Shown piece after piece: positions 55,269 to 63,062 of a DNA stretch of 64,000 nucleotides. Position numbers and translations under genes: made by a program. A model generated the notes under the pieces. It made no database searches. It was not told where the DNA came from and was given only the letters and a program-made list of their open reading frames with translations. Position 1 is the stretch's first letter. Every line of letters starts with the position of its first letter. The stretch spans positions 248,001-312,000 of the forward strand of contig NZ_NKTX01000001.1 of NCBI RefSeq assembly GCF_003207815.1, in the 5' to 3' direction. This DNA comes from Komagataeibacter oboediens (lineage in GTDB: Bacteria > Pseudomonadota > Alphaproteobacteria > Acetobacterales > Acetobacteraceae).

Positions 55269-56351
55269 ATGGAGTCCGCAAAGCCATCAGCCCCGTTTCC
55301 ATCGTCCGCGCTACAGAAAGTCGCGGCCGAGGCCGCTGCACGCCAGCGAAAGGAAGCCACACATGCCGAATCCCACCGCCGGCAGCTGCCGCTGAAGGTG
55401 GGCACGCGCGCTTCCCCGCTGGCGCTGGTGCAGACACGGGCGTTCCTGACGGTGCTGACCCGTTTCTGCCCCGTGCTGCGCGACATGGGCGCGTTCCAGG
55501 AACACCAGATCAGCACCACGGGCGACCAGGTGCTGAACCGCAAGCTGGCGGATATTGGCGGCAAGGGCCTGTTCGCCAAGGAAATTCACGAAGCATTGCT
55601 GGATGGCCGGATCGATTTCGCCGTCCACAGCCTGAAGGACCTTGAAACCACGCTACCGCCGGGGCTGGTGCTGGCCTGCACACTCAAGCGTGAGGATGCG
55701 CGCGACGTGCTGATCCTCGGCCCCGGCTGTGGGGAGCCCGACCCGGCGGATCCGTACGCGGTCCTGCCGCATGGGGCGCTGGTGGGGTGTGCCTCGGTCC
55801 GGCGGCAGGCGCAGATGCTGCATGTGCGGCCCGACCTGAAATTCGGCCTGCTGCGCGGCAATGTGCAGACGCGGCTGGACAAGCTGGCGGCGCGGCAGTG
55901 CGATGCGACATTGCTGGCCTATGCCGGGCTGCGTCGCCTTGGCATGGAAGACCGGGCGGACGTGATCCTTGATCCCACGATCATGGTGCCTGCGGCGGGG
56001 CAGGGCATTGTCGGTGTGACGGTACGCGAAAGCGATGTCGAACTGCGTGAACTGCTGTCCGCGATCGAGGACTATGAAGCCCGCGCCGTCGCCACGGCGG
56101 AACGCGCGCTGCTGGCGGAACTGGACGGGTCGTGCCGCACGCCCATCGGCGGGTATGCCCGGCTGATCCCGGTTGTCGCGGGTGGTGCGCCGGAACTGCA
56201 CCTGACCGGTCTTGTCGCGCGTGAAGACGGGTCCTTCCTGCTCAAGCGCTCCATCAGTGGCGCGCCCGCCGATGCGGCGCGTCTGGGCCGTGACCTTGGC
56301 CGCAGCCTGCGTGCCGACAGTCCCGCCGATATTTTTGTTGAACAGAAGTAA
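55269..56351 (+). CDS. hemC: Hydroxymethylbilane synthase (porphobilinogen deaminase)
   Basis: HemC polymerises four porphobilinogens. The core starts at about residue 43 (LKVGTRASPLALVQTRAFL) and includes HSLKDLETTLPPGL, GCASVRRQAQ, LLRGNVQTRLDKL and the dipyrromethane-attachment cysteine in AELDGSCRTPIGGY. The only in-frame start is ATG 55269, giving an Ala/Lys-rich extension of about 42 residues and no clear ribosome-binding site. A GAAAGGAAG and ATG at 55363 lie in another frame, encoding MPNPTAGSCR then stop. hemD follows, so this is the haem pathway feeding ctaB and the cytochromes. Confidence 0.94.
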   Translation: MESAKPSAPFPSSALQKVAAEAAARQRKEATHAESHRRQLPLKVGTRASPLALVQTRAFLTVLTRFCPVLRDMGAFQEHQISTTGDQVLNRKLADIGGKGLFAKEIHEALLDGRIDFAVHSLKDLETTLPPGLVLACTLKREDARDVLILGPGCGEPDPADPYAVLPHGALVGCASVRRQAQMLHVRPDLKFGLLRGNVQTRLDKLAARQCDATLLAYAGLRRLGMEDRADVILDPTIMVPAAGQGIVGVTVRESDVELRELLSAIEDYEARAVATAERALLAELDGSCRTPIGGYARLIPVVAGGAPELHLTGLVAREDGSFLLKRSISGAPADAARLGRDLGRSLRADSPADIFVEQK

Positions 56352-56370
56352 CCAGCCTTCATCCCCCGCC

Positions 56371-57081
56371 ATGCGCGCGGGGGTGATCGTGACCCGCCCG
56401 CCGCCGGGGCTTGCCCCCACCATGGCGGCAGTGGCGGAGCGGGGACTCCATCCCATCGCCGCCCCCATGCTGCATGTCAGCCAGCATGCACTTTCCATCG
56501 GTATGTTCCGTCCTGATGCCATCGTGCTGACCAGTGGGCAGGCCGTGGGCAGCCTGACCGACCCGGGCCTGCATCATATTCCCTGTTACGTGGTGGGTGC
56601 CGCCACTGCGCGACGCGCCCGTGCGGTGGGATTTGCCCATGTCATTGCGGCATCCGGCACGGCGGATGACCTGACGGCGCTGCTGCGCGCGGCCATGCAG
56701 CCCACTGCCCGGCTGCTGCTGGCGGTGGGACGGGGATATGGGCAGGACATGGCGACGGACCTGCGCGGGCGGGGATACCGGGTACTGCGACGCTGCGTTT
56801 ATGCCGTGCGCCCGGCGACATGCCTGCCGCCCGATGCGCTTGCCGCCCTGCGGGCCGGGCAGGTGGCGGCGGTCATGTTCTATTCCACCCGCACGGCGGA
56901 AGCCTTTGTCGCTGCCCTGCCGCCAGCGCTTGTGCCCGCGCTCGTGGGGGTCGAGGCCATTGCCATGTCCGATGGGGTGGCCGCCGTCCTTGGCGCGGGT
57001 CTGCGCTGGGGTGGCATACGCATTGCCACCCGGCCGGCGCAGGAGCGCATGCTGGCCTGCCTGCCCGGCGGAGGGGACTGA
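56371..57081 (+). CDS. hemD: Uroporphyrinogen-III synthase
   Basis: HemD closes hydroxymethylbilane into uroporphyrinogen III. The family is poorly conserved; the 236-residue protein shows the expected early VIVTRPPPGLAPTMAAV, a central YVVGAATARRARAVGF, LLLAVGRGYGQDMATDL and FYSTRTAEAFVAAL. Position 19 bases after hemC settles the call. The frame is open upstream to 56212, but ATG 56371 gives the conserved N-terminus. Confidence 0.92.
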   Translation: MRAGVIVTRPPPGLAPTMAAVAERGLHPIAAPMLHVSQHALSIGMFRPDAIVLTSGQAVGSLTDPGLHHIPCYVVGAATARRARAVGFAHVIAASGTADDLTALLRAAMQPTARLLLAVGRGYGQDMATDLRGRGYRVLRRCVYAVRPATCLPPDALAALRAGQVAAVMFYSTRTAEAFVAALPPALVPALVGVEAIAMSDGVAAVLGAGLRWGGIRIATRPAQERMLACLPGGGD

Positions 57082-57100
57082 ACCGACGTGTCCCGGCCAT

Positions 57101-57131
57101 AAAAAAAGGCCGGGAGCATGTGCCCCCGGCC
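57101..57131 (-). terminator. Intrinsic terminator of secB
   Basis: On the minus strand GGCCGGG pairs with CCCGGCC around a ten-base loop, followed by seven T residues (A-run 57101-57107 on the plus strand). An overlapping stem TCCCGGCC/GGCCGGGA (57091-57098 with 57108-57115) may serve hemD from the other side. The hairpin lies 22 bases past the secB stop. Confidence 0.85.
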
Positions 57132-57152
57132 CTGTCGTCCGTAGCCTGTGAA

Positions 57153-57674
57153 TCAGGCGTGGCCCGGCGTCTGGTCGAACGAGTTGCGCTTGGCCTGCCA
57201 CAGCGCCACGAAGTCGATCGGCTGCAGCACCACGGGCGGGAACCCGCCGTCGCGTGTCACTTCGCTCAGGATGTTGCGCACATACGGGAAAATCAGGCGC
57301 GGCACCTCCACCAGCAGGATCGGCTCGATCAGTTCGGCGGGCGGGTTGTTCAGCGTGGCGATCGCGGCATAGGACAGTTCGGCGATGAACACCGGGCGAC
57401 CGGCGGGGCCACCTTCCTGCTGCGGGGCTTCGGTGGCTTCGGCCTTTACGGTCAGGACCACTTCGAAGACCGGCTGTTCCTGTTCCAGGCGGTTGGCCTG
57501 CACGTCGATGTTGACCGAAATCTGCGGGTTCGTGCGCAGCGTTGCGAAGATTTCCGCACCAGCGGGCACTTCAAACGAAAGATCCTTGATATACTGCAGA
57601 TTGATCGCCAGCGGCAGCGCCGGGGGGGCGCTCTGGCCGTTTTCAGGGGTGGGCGGCTGAGTCGTGTCGGACAT
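57153..57674 (-). CDS. secB: Protein-export chaperone SecB
   Basis: SecB is a tetrameric cytoplasmic chaperone that keeps preproteins unfolded and hands them to SecA. The 173-residue protein has INLQYIKDLSFEVP, NPQISVNIDVQA, the conserved acidic SecA-interaction region FEVVLTVKAEA, and LLVEVPRLIFPYVRNIL. The start is ATG 57674 (MSDTTQPPTPENG); the open frame to 57830 is not conserved. It is divergent from a Tim44-like gene, a frequent alphaproteobacterial pairing. Confidence 0.96.
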   Translation of the reverse strand: MSDTTQPPTPENGQSAPPALPLAINLQYIKDLSFEVPAGAEIFATLRTNPQISVNIDVQANRLEQEQPVFEVVLTVKAEATEAPQQEGGPAGRPVFIAELSYAAIATLNNPPAELIEPILLVEVPRLIFPYVRNILSEVTRDGGFPPVVLQPIDFVALWQAKRNSFDQTPGHA

Positions 57675-57875
57675 GCTTGTCTGTATTCCCCAGAGATATG
57701 CGGAAAAAAGAAATGAATACCGTATTCTCAGGCCGTAGCATGGGTCTGCGGGGGATGCCATACCAGCTGTCGGAATTTTAACGGTGCTTGCGCATTGTGC
57801 TGGCTCCGGCCGTTGCTTATGTTGTGCCAAGGGTAATCTTGGCAGGCCACCCGCCTGCCGTTATGGACGCGCGGC

Positions 57876-58562
57876 ATGAATTTTTCTTTTGGTCATTTTC
57901 CGCTGGATCTGATTGTTCTGGGGCTGGTGGCTGTATTCCTTGTTCTGCGACTGCGCAGCATTCTTGGCCGTCGGGTTGGCGCAGAACCTGCACCACGCCC
58001 CATGGCGCCCCCGCCCATGGCCGCGAATGTCGTGGAACAGAAGCCCGAACCCCCGCCGCCATCCATTACATATGACATTCCCACGCCGGACACGCGGGTG
58101 GGGCAGGTGCTGGCCCGCATCGCCACCCTGCAGCCCGGCTTCACCCCGCAGGAATTCGCCAAGGGGACGGAGGCGGCTTTCCGCCAGATCGTCGGTGCGT
58201 ATGCGGCAGGGGACCTGAACGTGCTGCGCCAGCGCCTGACGGCTGCGACATTCACGGCGTTCGAGGCCGCGATCCAGTCCCGCCAGCAGGCGGGCGAAGT
58301 CCTGCGCAGTGAAATTCGTGATATTACCGACATCGCCATCATTGGTGCCGATATTGATGAAACGGCGGGCCCCAGCCCGGTCGCCCGGATCGAGGTGCGT
58401 ATCGTATCCGATCAGATCAGCCTGACCGTGGACAGCAATGGCCAGCCCGTGGCGGGCGTAGACGCCGTGACCGAGTTTTCCGACCTGTGGACGTTCGAGC
58501 GCCTGCTGGGCGTCAATACCGATGGGTCCGGGTGGCGTCTGGGGGCCAGCCGCAGCGCATAG
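57876..58562 (+). CDS. Tim44-like domain protein (TimA-type)
   Basis: The 228-residue protein has one N-terminal membrane helix (FPLDLIVLGLVAVFLVLRLRS), a Pro-rich linker of about 40 residues and a C-terminal Tim44-like domain (about 90-225) with FTPQEFAKGTEAAFRQIV and VTEFSDLWTFERLLG. This domain order matches alphaproteobacterial TimA, proposed as the ancestor of mitochondrial Tim44. Its place next to secB and before mltA is conserved in the group. A role at the inner membrane in protein quality or transport is inferred. Confidence 0.9.
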   Translation: MNFSFGHFPLDLIVLGLVAVFLVLRLRSILGRRVGAEPAPRPMAPPPMAANVVEQKPEPPPPSITYDIPTPDTRVGQVLARIATLQPGFTPQEFAKGTEAAFRQIVGAYAAGDLNVLRQRLTAATFTAFEAAIQSRQQAGEVLRSEIRDITDIAIIGADIDETAGPSPVARIEVRIVSDQISLTVDSNGQPVAGVDAVTEFSDLWTFERLLGVNTDGSGWRLGASRSA

Positions 58563-58609
58563 GCCGCATTGCCATAATTTCCTGACAAAGCCGTGATCAA
58601 TCTGTGTGC

Positions 58610-59833
58610 ATGAAAGTCATGAAGCGTATCGCGCCGTTGTGCGCCGTTGTTGCCCTGTGTGGATGTCATTTCGGGGAAGGCCCCAATCTTGGCGCCCCTC
58701 CCGCCAGCGGGAAGCATCATAAATCCCATCATCATCATGCCCATGCCATAAGTTTCGATCGTCTGCCGGGATGGCAGGACGATGCGCTGGAAGATGCGCT
58801 GCCGGTTTTCCTGCAGGACTGTCACAAGGTTGCCAGCCTGCCGGCAGACAGCAGTCTGGGCGGCGACGGCATCAGCCACCCCGGCCGGCAGGTCGGGGAC
58901 TGGCAGGCTGCATGCAACGCGGCGCGAACCGTGCCCACGGGTGACCGTGCCGCCGCGCGGGCGTTTTTTGAACAGTGGTTCGTGCCCTACAGCCTGCCGG
59001 CGGGCAAGCGGGCGGACGGCATGCTGTTCACGGGGTATTATGAACCTGAAATCCGCGGTTCCCTGCGCCGGGGCGGCATTTACCAGACCCCGGTCTATCG
59101 CCGCCCGCCCGATCTGGTGCGCGAGCGTGACGCGCAGGGCAAGGTCGTGACAGGCCGCAGCGAGGATGGGCGGATCGTGCCCTACTGGACCCGCGCACAG
59201 ATCGACCAGGGCGTGCTGGCCCACAAAAAGCTTGAACTGCTGTGGCTGGCGGACCCGGTCGACCTGTTCTTCCTGCAGTTGCAGGGCGCAGGCCGGGTGC
59301 GTCTTCCCAATGACAAGGTGATCCGTCTGGGCTTTGACGGTCTGAACGGTCAGCCTTATGTGCCGCTGGGCCGCGTCATGGTGGCGCAGGGTTTGCTGAA
59401 GCCCGATGACGTGAACATGGCGTCCATCCGGAACTGGCTGGAAGCAAATCCGCAAAAAGCCATGGACATGATGGAGCAGAACCCGAATTACGTCTTTTTC
59501 CGTGAACTGGATCCGGGCGATACGCAGGCCGGTGCGCCCGGTGCGCTGGGCGTGCCGCTGACGCCGGGCCGGTCCATGGCGGTGGACCGGGATTTCATTC
59601 CGCTGGGAAGCCCGGTATGGGTGCAGGCACAGGTGCCGGTTGATGGGCACCCCGTAACGTGGCAGCGGCTGGACTTCGCACAGGATCTGGGAACCGACAT
59701 CAAGGGCCCGGACCGTGCCGATCTGTATATGGGTTGGGGGCCGGAGGCAGCGCAGGCGGCTGGAAACCTGCGATCGCCCGGACAGATGATCGTGCTGGTA
59801 CCCCGCAGCGGCGAAGCGGAAAAGAAACACTAG
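58610..59833 (+). CDS. mltA: Membrane-bound lytic murein transglycosylase A (MltA)
   Basis: MltA cleaves peptidoglycan to 1,6-anhydromuropeptides. A lipoprotein signal is visible (APLCAVVALCGC), so the mature protein should be lipid-anchored. The MltA domain includes MLFTGYYEPEIRGSLRRGG and FLQLQGAGRVRLPND; the C-terminal 3D domain holds AVDRDFIPLGSPVWV and DLGTDIKGPDRADLYMGWG with its aspartates. A His-rich patch (HHKSHHHHAHA) follows the signal. Starts at 58604 (GTG), 58610 and 58619 are possible. It is the third gene of the secB-linked cluster. Confidence 0.94.
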   Translation: MKVMKRIAPLCAVVALCGCHFGEGPNLGAPPASGKHHKSHHHHAHAISFDRLPGWQDDALEDALPVFLQDCHKVASLPADSSLGGDGISHPGRQVGDWQAACNAARTVPTGDRAAARAFFEQWFVPYSLPAGKRADGMLFTGYYEPEIRGSLRRGGIYQTPVYRRPPDLVRERDAQGKVVTGRSEDGRIVPYWTRAQIDQGVLAHKKLELLWLADPVDLFFLQLQGAGRVRLPNDKVIRLGFDGLNGQPYVPLGRVMVAQGLLKPDDVNMASIRNWLEANPQKAMDMMEQNPNYVFFRELDPGDTQAGAPGALGVPLTPGRSMAVDRDFIPLGSPVWVQAQVPVDGHPVTWQRLDFAQDLGTDIKGPDRADLYMGWGPEAAQAAGNLRSPGQMIVLVPRSGEAEKKH

Positions 59834-59868
59834 ATCCGCATGGGCGGAGTGAAGAGCGTAGTAGCATC

Positions 59869-60759
59869 ATGACAGGGCGATCCCGCGCGGGGCAGGCTTG
59901 CGCATCCACACCCCGCCTGCCGCGGACTGTCCGTTATACCGAGGGGCCGCATCTGCTGGTGCGTGGCGACTGTATCCGGGCCATGCGGCGCATGGAGCCT
60001 GACAGCGTGGACGTGGTCGTCACCTCGCCGCCCTACAATATCGGCCTGAAATACCGCACGTACCGTGACCGGCTGGAAGAAGATGGCTATCTGGACTGGA
60101 TGGTCGAGGTCGCGCGTGAAGTACGGCGCGTCATGCGGCCCGACGGGTCGTTCTTCCTGAATGTCGCGGGGTCTTCAGCCCAGCCATGGCTGCCGTTTGA
60201 ACTGATGGTGCGGCTGCGTGAGATGTTCGTGCTGCAGAACCATATCTCATGGGTCAAGTCGATCTCGGTGGGGGTGGAAACGCATGGGCATTTCAAGCCG
60301 GTCAACAGCCCCCGTTACCTCAACCGTAACCACGAACACCTGTTTCACCTGACGCGTACGGGCAATGTCGGGCTCAATCGCCTCGATATCGGCGTGCCCT
60401 ACATGGACAAGTCCAATATCATGCGCCGTGGCCACCGGCAGGACCGGCGCTGCCGGGGCGACACATGGTTCATCCCGTATGAGACCGTTCAGGGAAAAGC
60501 GCAGAAATTCCATCATCCCGGCACGTTTCCCGTGCTGCTGCCCCAGATGTGCATTCGCCTGCATGGCAAGGCCGCCCCCGTGGTGCTGGACCCGTTCATG
60601 GGGACGGGTACCACGCTGGTCGCCGCCGTGCGCGAAGGGGGGCAGGGCATCGGAATCGACCTGGATACCATCTATGTCAATGTCGCGCGGCAGCGGGTAC
60701 GGCAGGCCATGGAAGCGCAGGTGGATGGCGTGGCCGGGACGGATGATCGAAACTTTTGA
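59869..60759 (+). CDS. Orphan DNA (N4-cytosine or N6-adenine) methyltransferase, beta class
   Basis: The 296-residue protein has catalytic motif IV TSPPYNIGLKY near residue 50 before the SAM-binding motif I DPFMGTGTTLVAAV near residue 245, the order of beta-class enzymes. SPPY favours N4-cytosine, but N6-adenine members with this motif exist. The middle part (HEHLFHLTRTG, KFHHPGTFPVLLP) fits target and structural elements. No restriction gene is adjacent. ATG 59869 lies 35 bases after mltA. It sits inside the mltA-smr interval, which suggests insertion. Confidence 0.85.
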   Translation: MTGRSRAGQACASTPRLPRTVRYTEGPHLLVRGDCIRAMRRMEPDSVDVVVTSPPYNIGLKYRTYRDRLEEDGYLDWMVEVAREVRRVMRPDGSFFLNVAGSSAQPWLPFELMVRLREMFVLQNHISWVKSISVGVETHGHFKPVNSPRYLNRNHEHLFHLTRTGNVGLNRLDIGVPYMDKSNIMRRGHRQDRRCRGDTWFIPYETVQGKAQKFHHPGTFPVLLPQMCIRLHGKAAPVVLDPFMGTGTTLVAAVREGGQGIGIDLDTIYVNVARQRVRQAMEAQVDGVAGTDDRNF

Positions 60760-60844
60760 TGGTTTTCATTGAAACGATTATTTTGACAAATAATTCCTGA
60801 ATCGGCCAAAACCCACTCAAGCAAGGGACAAGGGGGTTTTGTTG

Positions 60845-62257
60845 ATGTCGGTAAAGAAGGCAGTGGCGGCGGTGGTCGCCGCAGGTATCGTGGCGTATGG
60901 CGGGACGGTCGCCTATCTCACCCATTTCGATCATGCGACCGCGCCAGCACCTGCGGGGGCAGGGGTGGATGCGGTATCGTCGGCGGCGCTGAATGTCATG
61001 CGCGAAGCCCGCTGTGACTACTGCCACGCGGCCAGGGTAGACCTGCCGTTCTATTTCAGCCTGCCCGTGGCCAATACGCTGATGAGCCATGATCGCGATC
61101 AGGGGCTGCGGCATTTCCGGGTGGAGCCGGTCATAAGCGCCCTTCAGAACGGCAGCGTGCCCGATCAGGAACCGCTGGCCCGGATCGAGGAAGTCATCAA
61201 CCAGAACCGCATGCCGCCCACGCTGTACCTGCTCATGCACTGGCATGCCCACCTGTCTGACGCGCAGCGCGAAAGCATGCTGGCATGGATCGCGCAGGTT
61301 CGCCGCCAGCATTACGCGACGCAGGGCGTTGCGGATCGATTCGCAGCCGAACCGGTGCAGCCCGTGCCGGAATCCGTGCCGGTGGACCCGCACAAGGTGG
61401 CGCTGGGCCAGCGGCTGTTCTTTGATCGCAAACTGTCGGGTGATGGTACCCTGAACTGCGCCAGCTGCCACAGCCTGCAGCATGGCGGTGTGGATGGACT
61501 GGTGACCGCGACCGGCATCCATGGGCAGAAGGGGCCGATCAACGTGCCGACCGTCTTTGATGCCGTCTTCAACAAATGGCAGTTCTGGAATGGCCGCGCG
61601 GGCACGCTGGCGCAGCAGGCGGCGGGACCGGTCATGAACCCTGTCGAGATGGGATCGCATGACTGGACGTCGGTCGCGGACCGCCTGCGGGAAGACCCGA
61701 CCTATGCCACGGATTTCCAGGCCGCATATGGCAGCGACACGATTGATGAAAACACCATCACCGATGCCATCGGGGAATATGAAAAGACGCTGGTGACACC
61801 GGACAGCCGCTTTGACCAGTACCTCAAGGGGGATGATGCGGCGCTGAACACGCAGGAAAAGCACGGTTACGCGCTGTTCAAGCAGATCGGCTGTTCCGGA
61901 TGCCACACCGGGCCGTCCATGGGCGGGCAGGCGTTCGAGCCGCTGGGACTGGAAGGCAATTATTTCTCGGCCCGTGGCGGCAAGCTGACGGACGCGGACA
62001 AGGGGCGTTTCGAAGTGACCCATGACCCCGCCGACATGGAACGCTTCAAGGTGCCCAACCTGCGCAACATCGCGCTGACCGGTCCCTACTTCCATGATGG
62101 CAGCATCAAGACGCTGGATGGGGCCGTACGTGACATGGCGCGTTACCAGACGCCCGACCATAACATTTCCGATCAGGACGTGACGGATATCGTGGCGTTT
62201 CTCAACACGCTGACCGGGCGCTATCAGGGCGAGACCCTGCGCAATACCGCGCCGTAA
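60845..62257 (+). CDS. Triheme cytochrome c peroxidase, YhjA-type (quinol peroxidase)
   Basis: The 470-residue protein has an N-terminal membrane anchor (AVAAVVAAGIVAYGGTVAYL) and three CxxCH haem sites: C57-H61, C205-H209 and C350-H354. The extra N-terminal domain (CDYCHAARVDLPFYF, NRMPPTLYLLMHWHAHLSD) matches E. coli YhjA, a peroxidase that takes electrons from quinol; the other two haems form the usual di-haem peroxidase. ATG 60845 follows AGGGGG by eight bases. The upstream 60750-60800 is unusually A/T-rich and contains TTGACA, possibly a promoter. A strong terminator follows. Confidence 0.92.
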   Translation: MSVKKAVAAVVAAGIVAYGGTVAYLTHFDHATAPAPAGAGVDAVSSAALNVMREARCDYCHAARVDLPFYFSLPVANTLMSHDRDQGLRHFRVEPVISALQNGSVPDQEPLARIEEVINQNRMPPTLYLLMHWHAHLSDAQRESMLAWIAQVRRQHYATQGVADRFAAEPVQPVPESVPVDPHKVALGQRLFFDRKLSGDGTLNCASCHSLQHGGVDGLVTATGIHGQKGPINVPTVFDAVFNKWQFWNGRAGTLAQQAAGPVMNPVEMGSHDWTSVADRLREDPTYATDFQAAYGSDTIDENTITDAIGEYEKTLVTPDSRFDQYLKGDDAALNTQEKHGYALFKQIGCSGCHTGPSMGGQAFEPLGLEGNYFSARGGKLTDADKGRFEVTHDPADMERFKVPNLRNIALTGPYFHDGSIKTLDGAVRDMARYQTPDHNISDQDVTDIVAFLNTLTGRYQGETLRNTAP

Positions 62258-62285
62258 AACGGTTTTTCCTATCCGGGAACGCAGG

Positions 62286-62312
62286 CCCTGCCGCACATGC
62301 GGCGGGGTTTTT
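62286..62312 (+). terminator. Intrinsic terminator of the triheme peroxidase gene
   Basis: CCCTGCCGC (62286-62294) pairs with GCGGCGGGG (62299-62307) through a four-base loop with one G-T pair, followed by five T residues. It starts 28 bases after the stop codon. Confidence 0.88.
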
Positions 62313-62402
62313 GCGTATGTGGTCATGCCTGAAAACATGGACCTGCCGGGCGCGGTATGATTCTATGGCCAAGGCCATCGGCCGGGAGAAAGGAATCATA
62401 CC

Positions 62403-63014
62403 GTGAGGCAGCGCAGACTGAACGAGGAGGAACAGGCCCTCTGGGCGGCCTTCGCGCAGGGAATCGCGCCGTTGCGGACCGCCCGGCAGGCAAAACCCGC
62501 GACCCTGCCACCCGACCCTCCGGTTTCGCCCTCCACCACCCCGGCAAAACCGGGCATGAGTCGTGCCGCCATCATGCAGAGGCTGTCATCGGGCGGGGTG
62601 CATGCGGTGCATGGAACCGCCAGCCACAGTCTGACCGTGCAGAAGGGCAGGGGCGGCGCAGTTGAAATTGGTGTGCGCAGGCCGGGACTGGATGACACAA
62701 GCTGGCGTGGGCTGGTCAGTGGCAAGCTGCGTCCCGCCCGCAGGCTGGACCTGCATGGGCAGGTGGCGCAGACGGCGTTCCACCGCCTGCATGGTTTCAT
62801 CATTCAGGCACATGCAGACAATGTGCGCTGTGTCGAGATCATAACCGGGCTGGGCAGCGGCCATAATGGCGGCATCCTGCGCCGGGAACTGCCATTCTGG
62901 CTGGGGCGTGGGGATCTGGGCCGCCTGATTCTGGCGGTCGTGCATCCGCATGCCGCCAATCAGGGCGCGGTGCGCGTGCTGCTGCGCCGTTCAGCACGTG
63001 GAAACGGTTTCTGA
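62403..63014 (+). CDS. Smr domain protein
   Basis: The 203-residue protein has a basic, Pro-rich N-terminal half and a C-terminal Smr domain from about residue 113: RRLDLHGQVAQTAFHRLHGF, then EIITGLGSGHNGGILRREL, and GAVRVLLRR at the end. The family TGxG loop is present as TGLG. Smr domains act as nucleases or RNA-binding modules in translation quality control and recombination. The start is GTG 62403 with AAGGA eight bases before. In related genomes it follows mltA directly; two genes intervene here. Confidence 0.88.
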   Translation: MRQRRLNEEEQALWAAFAQGIAPLRTARQAKPATLPPDPPVSPSTTPAKPGMSRAAIMQRLSSGGVHAVHGTASHSLTVQKGRGGAVEIGVRRPGLDDTSWRGLVSGKLRPARRLDLHGQVAQTAFHRLHGFIIQAHADNVRCVEIITGLGSGHNGGILRRELPFWLGRGDLGRLILAVVHPHAANQGAVRVLLRRSARGNGF

Positions 63015-63062
63015 AACAGGCGGCGCGAAGGGCAGGACGGCGGCGAGGGACCGCGTGCGGCC

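Noticed and set aside
60750-60844. FNR or OxyR site upstream of the triheme peroxidase gene
   Set aside because: E. coli yhjA is FNR-regulated, so I looked for TTGAT-N4-ATCAA. Only half-site-like TTGAT and TTGAC occur without proper symmetry.
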